From Planctomycetota bacterium (lineage in GTDB: Bacteria; Planctomycetota; UBA1135; UBA2386), in NCBI GenBank assembly GCA_025459175.1, contig JALORC010000009.1, forward strand, positions 25,945-89,944: a DNA stretch of 64,000 bases. Reading direction: 5' to 3'. Shown here piece by piece: positions 9,182 to 17,831 of the stretch. The notes under the pieces are model-generated. The model worked only from the letters and a program-made list of their open reading frames with translations, did no database searches and was not told the DNA's origin. Every line of letters starts with the position of its first letter. Position 1 is the stretch's first letter. A program made the translations under genes and the position numbers.

Positions 9182-9991
9182 TCACAGGCCGGCGATGGCG
9201 ACGACGTGTTCCTGCTTCGAGACCACGACGCCGGTCTTGTCCTCGACGGTGATCACGAACGCCACCGGGCTGCCGATCGGCAGCTTGGCGTGGATCGGCA
9301 CCAGCGTCTCCACGGCGGGGTTGTCGATCGTGAACAGGCCGCCGTCGACCGGTGCGCCCTCGCGTCGGCGGTCGACGATCCACAGCTGGTAGGCGTGGTC
9401 CGCGTCGAGCTTCGGCAAGCCGCGGAACGTCAGCCAGCCGTCCTGGCGGGTCGGGCTCCAGACCACGTCCCCGGCGACGCTGCCGTGCAGAGGACTCGGC
9501 CCCGGCTTCCACTCGATGCGCACGGCGCTCTGTTCGGAAGCAAGCACCTGGGCGCGCAGGTCCCGCAGCGATACGGCCTGCTGCTGCATCGTCGCCTGCT
9601 GTGGGCGCAGCATGCCGAACCACAGGCCGAGGCCGGCGGCGGCGGCACCGAGCACGAATGACGACACGAGCGCCAGCGGCTGCCGGCGCGGCAGTGTGGT
9701 GGTGAAGCCGGGTGGCTGCGCGGCGAAGCGCTGCCGTTGTTCGGCGCAGAAACTCAGGCCTGCGGCGGCGAGTCGGTTCTGTAGCGATGGCGGGGGCGGC
9801 TCGCCGCTGCCCGCGGGGACCGCGCCGAACGCCAGCGCGGCGGCGGCCAGCGCTGCGGTGCGCTCGAGCGCCGAGATCTCGCGCGGCGGCACCTCCGGCA
9901 GCGCCGGCGGCAACGGCGGCGCATCGGGTTCGTGGGCGAACACGATCGCGTCGGCGACCGTGTCCAGCAGTTGTTCGCGAGGGTCGCTCAT
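9182..9991 (-). CDS. RskA-type anti-sigma factor
   Basis: A 269-aa membrane protein that should hold the adjacent ECF sigma factor inactive. A short N-terminal cytoplasmic part is followed by a single membrane helix (ALVSSFVLGAAAAGLGLWFG, about 107-126). A C-terminal extracytoplasmic domain of the anti-sigma-K family contains WLTFRGLPKLDADHAYQLWI and FVITVEDKTGVVVSKQ. The N-terminal domain lacks the zinc-binding His/Cys set of ZAS anti-sigmas, as in RskA. Its start codon overlaps the sigma stop by four bases (ATGA), so the two are translationally coupled. Regulated proteolysis would be the expected release mechanism. Confidence 0.85.
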   Translation of the reverse strand: MSDPREQLLDTVADAIVFAHEPDAPPLPPALPEVPPREISALERTAALAAAALAFGAVPAGSGEPPPPSLQNRLAAAGLSFCAEQRQRFAAQPPGFTTTLPRRQPLALVSSFVLGAAAAGLGLWFGMLRPQQATMQQQAVSLRDLRAQVLASEQSAVRIEWKPGPSPLHGSVAGDVVWSPTRQDGWLTFRGLPKLDADHAYQLWIVDRRREGAPVDGGLFTIDNPAVETLVPIHAKLPIGSPVAFVITVEDKTGVVVSKQEHVVAIAGL

Positions 9992-10554
9992 TCGCCACCT
10001 CCCGGCAGCTGCCCGCTGGTCACTGGGTCGACACCCAGCATTTCGCGCAGGCGGATCAAGCCACGGCGGGCGTGGCTCTTCACGGTGCCGAGGGGGATGC
10101 CGATGGCGGCGGAAATCTCCTGGTGGGTGCGACCTTGGCCGAGGGCCAGGTCGAGCACTTCGCGCTGCTCCGGTCGCAGCTGGGCGAGGGCAGCCTGCGC
10201 GCGCTGCACCTCGTCGTGCAGCTCGGCGCGGTCGCGGACCGCCGGCGCGGCGATGGTGCCGGCGTCCTCGAGCAGTTCGGCCGCCGGGCGGCGGCCCTGG
10301 CGGCGGGCGCGGTCGATCAGGCGCCGCCGCGCGATGGTCATCAAGAAAGTCACTTCACTGCCCGCGTTGGCGTCGTAGCGAGCGGCGCTCTTCCAGACTT
10401 CGACGAAGATGTCCTGGGTCGCATCCTCGGCGTCCTCGGCCGAGCGGCAGAAGCGGCGCGCGAGACCCCAGACCATGTGCGTGTGCCGACGCAGGAATGC
10501 GTCGACGGCGGTCGGTTCGCCAGCGGCGATCTGGGGTAGCAAGGCGTCCGTCAT
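9988..10554 (-). CDS. ECF sigma factor (SigK-like)
   Basis: A 188-aa ECF sigma factor. Region 2 contains FCRSAEDAEDATQDIFVEVW and FLMTIARRRLIDRARRQ. Region 4 contains LRPEQREVLDLALGQGRTHQ and AAIGIPLGTVKSHARRGLIR. The start at 10554 fits the family; an upstream in-frame ATG at 10623 would add 23 poorly conserved residues. It is followed without a gap by its RskA-like anti-sigma and preceded by a two-domain fasciclin gene on the same strand. This resembles the mycobacterial sigK-rskA control of the FAS1 proteins MPT70/MPT83. Confidence 0.9.
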   Translation of the reverse strand: MTDALLPQIAAGEPTAVDAFLRRHTHMVWGLARRFCRSAEDAEDATQDIFVEVWKSAARYDANAGSEVTFLMTIARRRLIDRARRQGRRPAAELLEDAGTIAAPAVRDRAELHDEVQRAQAALAQLRPEQREVLDLALGQGRTHQEISAAIGIPLGTVKSHARRGLIRLREMLGVDPVTSGQLPGGGE

Positions 10555-10669
10555 GCGCGAGCGAGTCGGCGGACAGATCATCGTTCCGGAGCACGAGCCG
10601 GACAAGCCATTCGTCGCGCTCATTCTGCAACCTCCGGAACGAGAAGTCGGGGAAGAACTCCGGTGTGGG

Positions 10670-11572
10670 TCAGTTGGCGGCCGGGATCAGCACCGCGTCG
10701 ATGACGTGGATGACACCGTTGCCGGCCATGACGTCCGCGGCGGTGACCTTGGCGCCGCCGACCGTCAGCGTCTTGCCGTCGACCTTCAGCATCAGCTTGG
10801 TGCCACCGATCGTGCCTGCCTCGGTCAGCTTGACCGCGGCGCTCGACAGCACGGTGCCGGCGACCACGTGGTGCTTCAGGATCGAGGCCAGCTTGGCCTT
10901 GTTCTCCGGCTTCAGCAGGTCGGCGATCGTGTCCTTGCCGAGCTTGGCGAACGCCTCGTCGGTCGGCGCGAACACCGTGAACGGGCCGCCCTTGGCGAGC
11001 GTGTCGGCGAGGCCAGCGGCGACCGCGGCCTGCAGCAGGGTCTTGAACGAACCCGCGGCGCTGGCGACGTCGACCAGGCTCGGCGGCAGGATGACGCTGT
11101 CGATGACGTGGATCACGCCGTTGGTGGCCATGATGTCGGTCTTGGTGACGTTGGCGCCACCGACCGCGACCTTGCCGTCCTTGACGACGATCGCGACGTC
11201 ACAGCCCTGCACGGTCTTCGCGCTCTTCATGCCCACGACCGCGGCAGCCGGCACACTGCCACCAACCACGTGGTAGGTCAGGATCGAGGTCAACTTGGCC
11301 TTGTTCTCCGGCTTCAGCAGGTCGGCGATCGCATCCTTGCCAAGCTTGGCGAACGCCTCGTCGGTCGGCGCGAACACCGTGAACGGACCCTTGCCCGACA
11401 GCGTCTCGGCGAGGCCGGCGGCCTTGACGGCGGCGACCAGGGTGTTGAACGAGCCGGCTTCGGCGGCGATCTGCACGATCGTCTTCGTCGGCGTGTCCTG
11501 GGCGGACAATGACAGCGACAGCGACAATGGCGCCAGGGCGGCGAGGGTGACGGTGAGTACGGAGTGCTTCAT
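10670..11572 (-). CDS. Secreted protein with two tandem fasciclin (FAS1) domains
   Basis: A 300-aa exported protein with a signal peptide ([20 protein letters not shown], cleaved near SLSAQD). Two FAS1 domains of about 135 residues follow. They share [29 protein letters not shown], an H2-like HHVV/YHVV strand and NGVIHVID, and are nearly identical to each other over long stretches, so they arose by internal duplication. FAS1 domains mediate adhesion or matrix binding. The gene lies 115 bases upstream of the sigK-like gene and is its likely regulatory target. Confidence 0.92.
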   Translation of the reverse strand: MKHSVLTVTLAALAPLSLSLSLSAQDTPTKTIVQIAAEAGSFNTLVAAVKAAGLAETLSGKGPFTVFAPTDEAFAKLGKDAIADLLKPENKAKLTSILTYHVVGGSVPAAAVVGMKSAKTVQGCDVAIVVKDGKVAVGGANVTKTDIMATNGVIHVIDSVILPPSLVDVASAAGSFKTLLQAAVAAGLADTLAKGGPFTVFAPTDEAFAKLGKDTIADLLKPENKAKLASILKHHVVAGTVLSSAAVKLTEAGTIGGTKLMLKVDGKTLTVGGAKVTAADVMAGNGVIHVIDAVLIPAAN

Positions 11573-11760
11573 CGGGGGGATTCGGTAGGTGGATTTGGTT
11601 GTCGCGGCGAAGCGCCACTGGCAACGGGGCGGCGTTCGTTGCCGAGCGCTGCGTGGATGCAAGTCGATCGCCGGCCGCAGCGCTTCGATGCCAGCCGCGG
11701 ACCGGCCGGCCCCACCGCATCGCATCCTTGAGGTCGCGTCCAGCGAAGGGGTAGAACATC

Positions 11761-12837
11761 GTGGTGACCACGGTTCGCGACTTCACCGCCGGACTCCTGC
11801 GCTCCTCTGGCCGAGCTTATGCATCGGCGGCGGTGGCGGCGATGAGGGCGAAGCATCCTGAAGCCGTAGCGCAAGGACTGCCCCGAGCCTTCGCTTCGCC
11901 GCTCGAGGACACCGAGGTTCGGCTGCTGCAGCTCGCCGAGTCGATCGGGGTCGATCGCCCAGCGCTGATCGCACACTCGATGGGCTGGTACAAGGCCGCC
12001 TTCCACCACCGCGACGTCGATCCGAGCTACCTGACCGCCAATCTCGACGCCATCGACACCGCGTTGCATGCCGAGCTGCCGCCGGCATGCCACGAGCTGG
12101 TCGGCGTCCACCTGGCGGCCGCGCGGCGGGCCCTGGCGACGGCGCCGGCCGAACTGCCGACGCTGCTGGATCGTTCGGCGCCGCACGGCGAGCTGGCGCT
12201 GCGGTTCCTGCTGGCGATCCTCGAAGGGCGCGGCGACGACGCGGTCGATCTGCTGCGCGCGGCGATGGACGCGGGCGTCGGCATCGCCGACCTGCACGAC
12301 CACGTGCTCACGCTCGCCCAGCGCGAAGCCGGGCGCATGTGGCTGATGGGGGAGATCCCGATCGCCGACGAGCACTACGGCTCGGGCGTCGTCGACCGCA
12401 GTCTGTGGATGCTGCAGGATCGAGTGCCGCGGCCCCCGCCAGGGGCGAAGACCGTGCTGACGATGGGCGTCGGCGGCAACCTGCACGACTTCGGCCTCCG
12501 GCTGGTGGCGCAGCGCCTGCAGCTGGCCGGCTTCGCGGTGCATCACCTCGGCGCCAACATGCCGGCCAACGACATCGAGTGGATGCTGCAGGATCGCCAC
12601 GTCGACCTGATCGCGATCTCGGCGACCCTGGTGCTGCACATCGGGACCTTGCAGGGCCTGATCGCCAATGTGCGTCTGGCGCAGGAGAAGTGGGGCCAGC
12701 GGGCGCCGATCCTGGTCGGCGGCGAGCCGTTCCGCATCGTGCCGGACCTGGCGGCGCTGGTCGGCGCCGACGCCGGTGCGTTCGATGCGGCCGGTGCGGT
12801 GGCGGCGGCGCGACGCCTGGTCGGCGGCGGTCGCTGA
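11761..12837 (+). CDS. Cobalamin-binding protein with CarH-type light-sensing motif
   Basis: A 358-aa protein. Residues 140-215 form a B12-binding helical cap with W194-x9-E204-H205, the Wx9EH motif of CarH/LitR photoreceptors. Residues 230-355 are a Rossmann-like B12 domain with the lower-ligand motif N-L-H242-D-F-G. The usual N-terminal MerR DNA-binding domain is absent. In its place are about 130 residues of unassigned helical sequence (for example [20 protein letters not shown]). It may therefore signal through a partner protein rather than DNA. It is divergent from the fasciclin gene (188 bases) and convergent with the lipid methyltransferase gene. Corrinoid methyl-transfer proteins are the alternative, but they normally lack Wx9EH. 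Confidence 0.85.
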   Translation: MVTTVRDFTAGLLRSSGRAYASAAVAAMRAKHPEAVAQGLPRAFASPLEDTEVRLLQLAESIGVDRPALIAHSMGWYKAAFHHRDVDPSYLTANLDAIDTALHAELPPACHELVGVHLAAARRALATAPAELPTLLDRSAPHGELALRFLLAILEGRGDDAVDLLRAAMDAGVGIADLHDHVLTLAQREAGRMWLMGEIPIADEHYGSGVVDRSLWMLQDRVPRPPPGAKTVLTMGVGGNLHDFGLRLVAQRLQLAGFAVHHLGANMPANDIEWMLQDRHVDLIAISATLVLHIGTLQGLIANVRLAQEKWGQRAPILVGGEPFRIVPDLAALVGADAGAFDAAGAVAAARRLVGGGR

Positions 12838-12858
12838 GCTCTGGTGCGGGCGCGGCGA

Positions 12859-13902
12859 TCAGCCGCGCTTGCGCAGCCGATAGTGCGACACGAACCACTC
12901 GCGGCCACCGGCGTAGCCCCACAGCTCGGCGCAAGCGAGGAAGAACACGCGCCACAGGTTCGCCATCGCCGGGCCACGTTCGCCGTAGGTCGCCTGCAGC
13001 AGTGGCTGCAGCGCGGCCCGCTGCCGATCGAAGTTCTGCAGCCAGGCCTCGGCGGTGCGCGCATAGTGGCGCCCGTTCACGCGCCAGTGGGCCTCGATCG
13101 CCAGGTGGTCCTGGAACCACAGCAGCTGCGCGTCGGCGGGCATCTGGCCGCCGGTGAAGAAGTGGCGCGCCATCCAGTCGCCGGGGCCACTGCCGCCGTC
13201 GTCGACGGTGAACGGGTAGCCGACCGTCGCGTGCGTGAACACGTGCACGAACATGCGCCCCTCGGGCCGCAGCCAGCCGGCGGCGCGCTGCAGCAGCGCG
13301 CGCCAGTTGCGCGTGTGCTCCATCATCTCGACCGAGACGATGCGGTCGAACTGGCCGGGTGCCGTGAACGTGTTGGCATCGGCGGTGACGATCTCGACGT
13401 TGCGCAGGCGCGCGGCGGCGGCGCGTTCGAGGATCGAGGCGCGCTGGCTGTGCGAGTTGCTGACGCCGACCACGTGGCAGTTCGGGAACTGGCGCGCGAT
13501 CCAGAGGGTCATCGAACCCCAGCCGCAGCCGAGATCGAGCACCCGCATGCCGTCGTGGATCGCGGCGCGGTCGCTGGCCAGCGCCAGCATCGCGGCCTCG
13601 GCGTCGTCGAGCGTGGTCGCGGTGGTCCACAGGCCGGAGCTGTACTTTCGGTGCTTGCCGAGCACGGCGGCGTAGAACTCGGCCGGTACTTCGTAGTGCT
13701 GGGCATTGGCGGCCGCGGTCTCGACCGCGATCGGGCTGCGATCACAGGCCTCGATCCAGCGCTGCAGGCGTTCGGCCGCTTGCTCCGGGTCGGCAGCGTG
13801 TTCGTCGCGCAGCCGCGCCCGCAACTGCGCCCGGATGCCGCGGCGGATCAGCCAGTCCGGCAGCAGGCCGCGCTCGAGCCAGCGTTCGATCCGGGACGTC
13901 AT
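12859..13902 (-). CDS. CFA-synthase-family SAM methyltransferase
   Basis: A 347-aa methyltransferase of the cyclopropane-fatty-acid / coclaurine N-methyltransferase-like group. SAM-binding motif I is VLDLGCGWGSMTLWIA, followed by VEMMEHTRNW and FTHATVGYPFTVDDGG. The N-terminal QHYEVPAEFYAAVLGKHRKY is the substrate-side segment typical of this subgroup. The likely substrates are unsaturated phospholipid acyl chains. Its ATG overlaps the stop of the DUF1295 gene by four bases (13899-13902), so it is the second gene of a two-gene operon. Confidence 0.88.
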   Translation of the reverse strand: MTSRIERWLERGLLPDWLIRRGIRAQLRARLRDEHAADPEQAAERLQRWIEACDRSPIAVETAAANAQHYEVPAEFYAAVLGKHRKYSSGLWTTATTLDDAEAAMLALASDRAAIHDGMRVLDLGCGWGSMTLWIARQFPNCHVVGVSNSHSQRASILERAAAARLRNVEIVTADANTFTAPGQFDRIVSVEMMEHTRNWRALLQRAAGWLRPEGRMFVHVFTHATVGYPFTVDDGGSGPGDWMARHFFTGGQMPADAQLLWFQDHLAIEAHWRVNGRHYARTAEAWLQNFDRQRAALQPLLQATYGERGPAMANLWRVFFLACAELWGYAGGREWFVSHYRLRKRG

Positions 13903-14693
13903 CGCCCGCCCTCGGTGCCGCGCCGCGGGAACCACGGGACGAACGCGTTGGTCTCCTGTTGGTAGCGGCGATAGTCCTCGCCGCGGCTCTTGAGCGACTG
14001 CAACTCGGTGAACGGCACACCGCTGACGAAACGCACGAGCACGAACATGAAGGTCGGTTGCAGCAGCGCGAGCCAGCCGGCGGCCGGGGCGGTGACCATC
14101 GCGATCCCGCACCAGATCAGCCACTCGCAGAAGTAATTCGGGTGGCGGCTGTAGCGCCAGAGCCCGGACCGGCAGGTGCGACCGCGCTGGGCCGGGTCGC
14201 GGCGGTGGCGTTCGAGCTGGCGGTCGGCCAGCGCTTCGCCTGCCTGGGCCACCGCGACGAGGCCGAGGCCGGCCCACTGAAGCGGCGCGAGGTGGGGCGC
14301 GGGATGCCCGGCGAGGAACCAGAACGGCAGCGCGAACAGCCATGCCGCCGCCGCCTGCAACAGGTAGAACCAGAACAGGTTGGCATGCGCCCGCGGGCCC
14401 CAGTGCTCGCGCATCGCCCGGTAGCGACCGTCTTCGCCGGCATGGCCGAAGACCCGATGGCGCAGCAGGTGCCATACCAGGCGCCCGCTCCAGATCGCGA
14501 CGATGACCGCGCCGAGCCCGCGCGACAGCGCGCTGCCGTCGCGCAGTAGCGCGTAGGCAAGGCCGAGCAGGCCGATCGCGGCAGCCCAGGCGGCGTCGAC
14601 CGAGGTCGCATTGGCGGTGCGGGTCTGCCGCCACCACAGCAGCACGAACGCGATGGCGGTCGCGAGGGCGCCGGCCGCGAGGGGGTGGATCAT
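13899..14693 (-). CDS. DUF1295 membrane protein (steroid-reductase-like)
   Basis: A 264-aa integral membrane protein with about six hydrophobic segments. The C-terminal signature GLWRYSRHPNYFCEWLIWCG and the late SRGEDYRRYQQETNAFVPWF define DUF1295, related to steroid 5-alpha-reductases and isoprenylcysteine methyltransferases. The start at 14693 precedes the first membrane helix; an ATG at 14714 is also possible. First gene of the leftward lipid operon, divergent from the desaturase operon across about 53 bases. Such genes accompany CFA-family methyltransferases in light and oxidative stress loci; the reaction is not established. Confidence 0.87.
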   Translation of the reverse strand: MIHPLAAGALATAIAFVLLWWRQTRTANATSVDAAWAAAIGLLGLAYALLRDGSALSRGLGAVIVAIWSGRLVWHLLRHRVFGHAGEDGRYRAMREHWGPRAHANLFWFYLLQAAAAWLFALPFWFLAGHPAPHLAPLQWAGLGLVAVAQAGEALADRQLERHRRDPAQRGRTCRSGLWRYSRHPNYFCEWLIWCGIAMVTAPAAGWLALLQPTFMFVLVRFVSGVPFTELQSLKSRGEDYRRYQQETNAFVPWFPRRGTEGGR

Positions 14694-14746
14694 CGCATCC
14701 TCACTCGCCGGCATCGATTCGCGGTTCGGTCGTTGACGGCCCGGGG

Positions 14747-15748
14747 ATGCAGCAGGTTGCATCCGGGCTGCCGCCTGTCGCGAACCGCGTCCCTAAGCCA
14801 GTTGCCACGACCGATCACCACGTGACCTCCGCCGCCACGCTCGAGCCCAATGAGGTCCCGCCTGCCCCGGTCGGGTCGGAGATCGCGGTCCGCGAGCCGA
14901 TCCGTTGGGGACGCATCTGGCCGTTCCTCGTGCTGCAGGCAGCCTGCCTGCTGGTCTTCGTGGTCGGTTGGAGTCCGGTCGCCGTGATCACCGCGGCCGC
15001 ACTCTACCTGCTGCGCATGTTCGGCATCACGGCCTTCTACCACCGATACTTCTCGCACCGGACCTTTCGCGCCGGACGGGTGGTGCAGTTCGTGGGCGCC
15101 CTGCTCGGCGCCGCCGCGGTGCAGCGTGGGCCGCTGTGGTGGGCCGCGCACCATCGCCAGCACCACCGGCACAGCGACACGCCGGCGGATGCACACTCGC
15201 CGCACGCGCACGGGTTCTGGTGGGCGCACATCGGTTGGTTCGCGGCGCCCAAGCACTACGCGACCGACTTCGATCAGGTGCCCGACCTGGTGGTGTTCCC
15301 GGAGCTGCGCTGGCTCGACAAGTACGATCTCGTGGTGCCGTTCGTGCTGTTGCTGGCGCTGTGCGGCGCCGGGCATGCGATGGCGGTGTGGATGCCCGAA
15401 CTCGGCACCGACGCGCTGCAGATGGCAGTGTGGGGCTTCTGCATATCGACCACCGCGCTGTTCCACGTCACGTCGTCGGTGAACAGTCTCGCGCACCTGG
15501 TCGGCAAGCGCGTCTGGCCGACTCGCGATCACAGCCGCAACTCGTTCTGGCTGGCGCTGCTGACCCTCGGCGAGGGCTGGCACAACAACCACCACTGGTG
15601 CCCGGGCACCGTGCGGCAGGGCTTCCGCTGGTGGGAGATCGATCTGTCGTACTACGCGCTGCGCCTGCTGGCGCTGTTCGGGCTGGTCGCCGACCTGCGA
15701 CCGATGCCGGCGCGGGCCCGCGACGACGGTCGGCGGCTGCGCGGATGA
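14747..15748 (+). CDS. Membrane fatty-acid (acyl-lipid/acyl-CoA) desaturase
   Basis: A 333-aa di-iron desaturase with the three histidine boxes: H99-RYFS-H104, HHRQHHRHSD (135-144) and GEGWHNNHHW near the C-terminus. Membrane segments flank the boxes. The family introduces a cis double bond, usually delta-9, into fatty acids. The first 45 residues are poorly conserved proline/alanine-rich sequence, so the true start may lie downstream. It heads a four-gene rightward operon in which each gene overlaps the next by four bases. Confidence 0.9.
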   Translation: MQQVASGLPPVANRVPKPVATTDHHVTSAATLEPNEVPPAPVGSEIAVREPIRWGRIWPFLVLQAACLLVFVVGWSPVAVITAAALYLLRMFGITAFYHRYFSHRTFRAGRVVQFVGALLGAAAVQRGPLWWAAHHRQHHRHSDTPADAHSPHAHGFWWAHIGWFAAPKHYATDFDQVPDLVVFPELRWLDKYDLVVPFVLLLALCGAGHAMAVWMPELGTDALQMAVWGFCISTTALFHVTSSVNSLAHLVGKRVWPTRDHSRNSFWLALLTLGEGWHNNHHWCPGTVRQGFRWWEIDLSYYALRLLALFGLVADLRPMPARARDDGRRLRG

Positions 15749-17043
15749 CGGCAGCGGCGCGATTCCTCGGTGCCGGCCGCAAGCGGCTCGCGATCGTCGG
15801 CACCGGCATCAGCGGTCTGGTTGCCGCCGAGCGACTGTGCCGCGCTCACGACGTGGTCGTCTACGAGCGCGAGGGGCGGATCGGCGGCCACACCCATACC
15901 GTCGACGTCGACGGCCCGCACGGCAAGGTCGCCGTCGACACCGGCTTCATCGTCTGCAACGACCGCACGTATCCCGGCTTCCTGGCATTGCTGCAGCGGC
16001 TCGGGGTGCCGCTGCGGAAGTCGGAGATGAGCTTCAGCGTGCGCTGCGAACGCACCGGCCTCGAATACAACGGCGGCGGCTTCAACCAGATCTTCGCGCA
16101 GCGGCGCAATCTGCTGCGCCCGCGCTTCCTCGGCATGCTGCGCGACATCCTGCGCTTCCATCGCCAGGCGCCCGCGTTCGGCGACAGCGACGCGACGCTG
16201 CAGGACGTGTTGCAGCAGGGGCGCTTCGGCCGCGCCTTCGCCGAGCACTACCTGGTGCCGATGATGGCGGCGATCTGGTCGGCGGAGCCGCACAAGTTGA
16301 TGGCGATGCCGGCGCGCTTCTTCGTCCGCTTCTTCCACAACCACGGCATGCTGACGGTCGCCGACCGCCCGCAGTGGTACACGGTGCAAGGTGGTTCGCG
16401 CAGCTACCTCGGGCCGTTGACGGCGCCGTTCGCGTCGGCGATCCGCACCGATGCGCCGGTGGTGGCGATCCGGCGCACCGCCGACGCGGTCTGGGTCAAG
16501 GCCGATGGCCAACCGGAAGAGCGCTTCGACGGCGCGGTGCTGGCGACCCACAGTGACCAGGCGCTGGCGATGCTGCGCGACGCGACGCCGGCCGAGATGG
16601 GACTGCTCGGCGCGATCCCGTACCAACAGAACGACGTCGTGCTGCACACCGATGCGCGGCTGCTGCCGGTGCGCCAGCGGGCGTGGGCGGCGTGGAACTA
16701 CCATCTGCCGAAGGAGCCGGTGGCGCGCGCGACGGTGACCTACAGCATGAACATCCTGCAGGGGCTCGCCGGGCCGGAGCATTACCTCGTCACGCTGAAT
16801 CGCACCGCCGCGATCGATCCGCAGCGGGTGCTGCGCAAGTTCGTCTACGAGCATCCGGTGTTCGATGCGCGCGGGGTGCAGGCGCAGGCCGCGGTCGCGG
16901 CGCAGAACGGCCACGGCCGGATCTGGTTGTGCGGGGCCTGGTGCGGGTTCGGGTTCCACGAAGACGGCGTGCAGGCGGGGCTGCGGGTCGCCGCCGACTT
17001 CGGGCTCGGGGACGACGTCCCCGCGACCGGGAGGATCGGGTGA
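15745..17043 (+). CDS. FAD-dependent amine-oxidase-like protein
   Basis: A 432-aa flavoprotein with an N-terminal dinucleotide fold (LAIVGTGISGLVAAERL) and the following acidic strand end VVVYEREGRIGGHTHT, typical of amine-oxidase / protoporphyrinogen-oxidase-like enzymes (COG2907). The C-terminal FAD segment is LCGAWCGFGFHEDGVQ. Members travel with CFA synthase and DUF1365 and are thought to act on membrane acyl chains; related enzymes take part in methylated and furan fatty acid formation in alphaproteobacteria. Its ATG overlaps the desaturase stop. Confidence 0.87.
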   Translation: MTAAARFLGAGRKRLAIVGTGISGLVAAERLCRAHDVVVYEREGRIGGHTHTVDVDGPHGKVAVDTGFIVCNDRTYPGFLALLQRLGVPLRKSEMSFSVRCERTGLEYNGGGFNQIFAQRRNLLRPRFLGMLRDILRFHRQAPAFGDSDATLQDVLQQGRFGRAFAEHYLVPMMAAIWSAEPHKLMAMPARFFVRFFHNHGMLTVADRPQWYTVQGGSRSYLGPLTAPFASAIRTDAPVVAIRRTADAVWVKADGQPEERFDGAVLATHSDQALAMLRDATPAEMGLLGAIPYQQNDVVLHTDARLLPVRQRAWAAWNYHLPKEPVARATVTYSMNILQGLAGPEHYLVTLNRTAAIDPQRVLRKFVYEHPVFDARGVQAQAAVAAQNGHGRIWLCGAWCGFGFHEDGVQAGLRVAADFGLGDDVPATGRIG

Positions 17044-17831
17044 GCGCGGCGGCGTTGCGCCACAGTGCGCTCTACATCGGCACGGTGCGCCACCGTCGCT
17101 TCGACGCGGTCGGGCACGGCTTCGGCGCCCGACTCTGGCTCGCCTACCTCGATCTCGACGAGCTCGAGGCCGCGTTCGCCGGGCGCTTCTGGTGGTCGGC
17201 GCGCCGGCCGGCGCCGATGTGGTTCCGCCGCGCCGACTACTTCGGGGCCGCGGACCGTCCGCTCGCCGACTCGGTGCGCGATGCGGTCCACACCGCGATC
17301 GGGGTGCGACCCGACGGCGCGATCCGCGTGCTGACCAACCTGCGGTGCTTCGGGCTCGTGTTCAACCCGGTCAGCTTCTACTACTGCTTCGACCGCGACG
17401 AACGCCTGGTCGCGGTGCTGGCGCAGATCACCAACACGCCGTGGGGGCAGCGCCATCACTACGTGGTCGGCGCCGAACCGGGGCAGCGCACGCTGCGCGC
17501 GCAGTTCGACAAGGCGTTCCACGTCAGTCCGTTCCAGCCGATGGCACAGGTCTACCGCTGGGCGGTCGGGCCGCCGGGCCAGAAGCTCGGGGTGCACATG
17601 GAGAACCGCGAGGGCGACCGGGTCGTGTTCGACGCGACGCTGGTCATGGAGCGGCGGCCATGGACGACCGGGCAGCTGACCAAGGTCGCGCTGCGTCACC
17701 CGTGGATGACGGCGAAGGTATTGTGGATGATCTACTGGCACGCGTTCGTGCTGTGGTGCAAGCGGGCCACCTTCCATCCGCATCCTGACCAGCGTTCCGA
17801 CCGGCCGCCTGCGCCCGGAGACCGACGATGA
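17040..17831 (+). CDS. DUF1365 family protein
   Basis: A 263-aa protein starting with GTG at 17040, overlapping the previous stop (GTGA). Family signatures are LRCFGLVFNPVSFYYCFD, ITNTPWGQRHHYV and DKAFHVSPFQPM. The exact reaction is unknown, but the gene is almost always next to the FAD oxidase and CFA synthase, as here. A hydrophobic segment near the C-terminus (KVLWMIYWHAFVLWC) suggests membrane association. Third gene of the operon. Confidence 0.88.
   Translation: MSAAALRHSALYIGTVRHRRFDAVGHGFGARLWLAYLDLDELEAAFAGRFWWSARRPAPMWFRRADYFGAADRPLADSVRDAVHTAIGVRPDGAIRVLTNLRCFGLVFNPVSFYYCFDRDERLVAVLAQITNTPWGQRHHYVVGAEPGQRTLRAQFDKAFHVSPFQPMAQVYRWAVGPPGQKLGVHMENREGDRVVFDATLVMERRPWTTGQLTKVALRHPWMTAKVLWMIYWHAFVLWCKRATFHPHPDQRSDRPPAPGDRR

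Noticed and set aside
11761..12837. Corrinoid methyl-transfer protein (MtbC-like)
   Set aside because: The Wx9EH motif and absence of a methyltransferase partner favour a photoreceptor-type B12 protein, though binding is untested.
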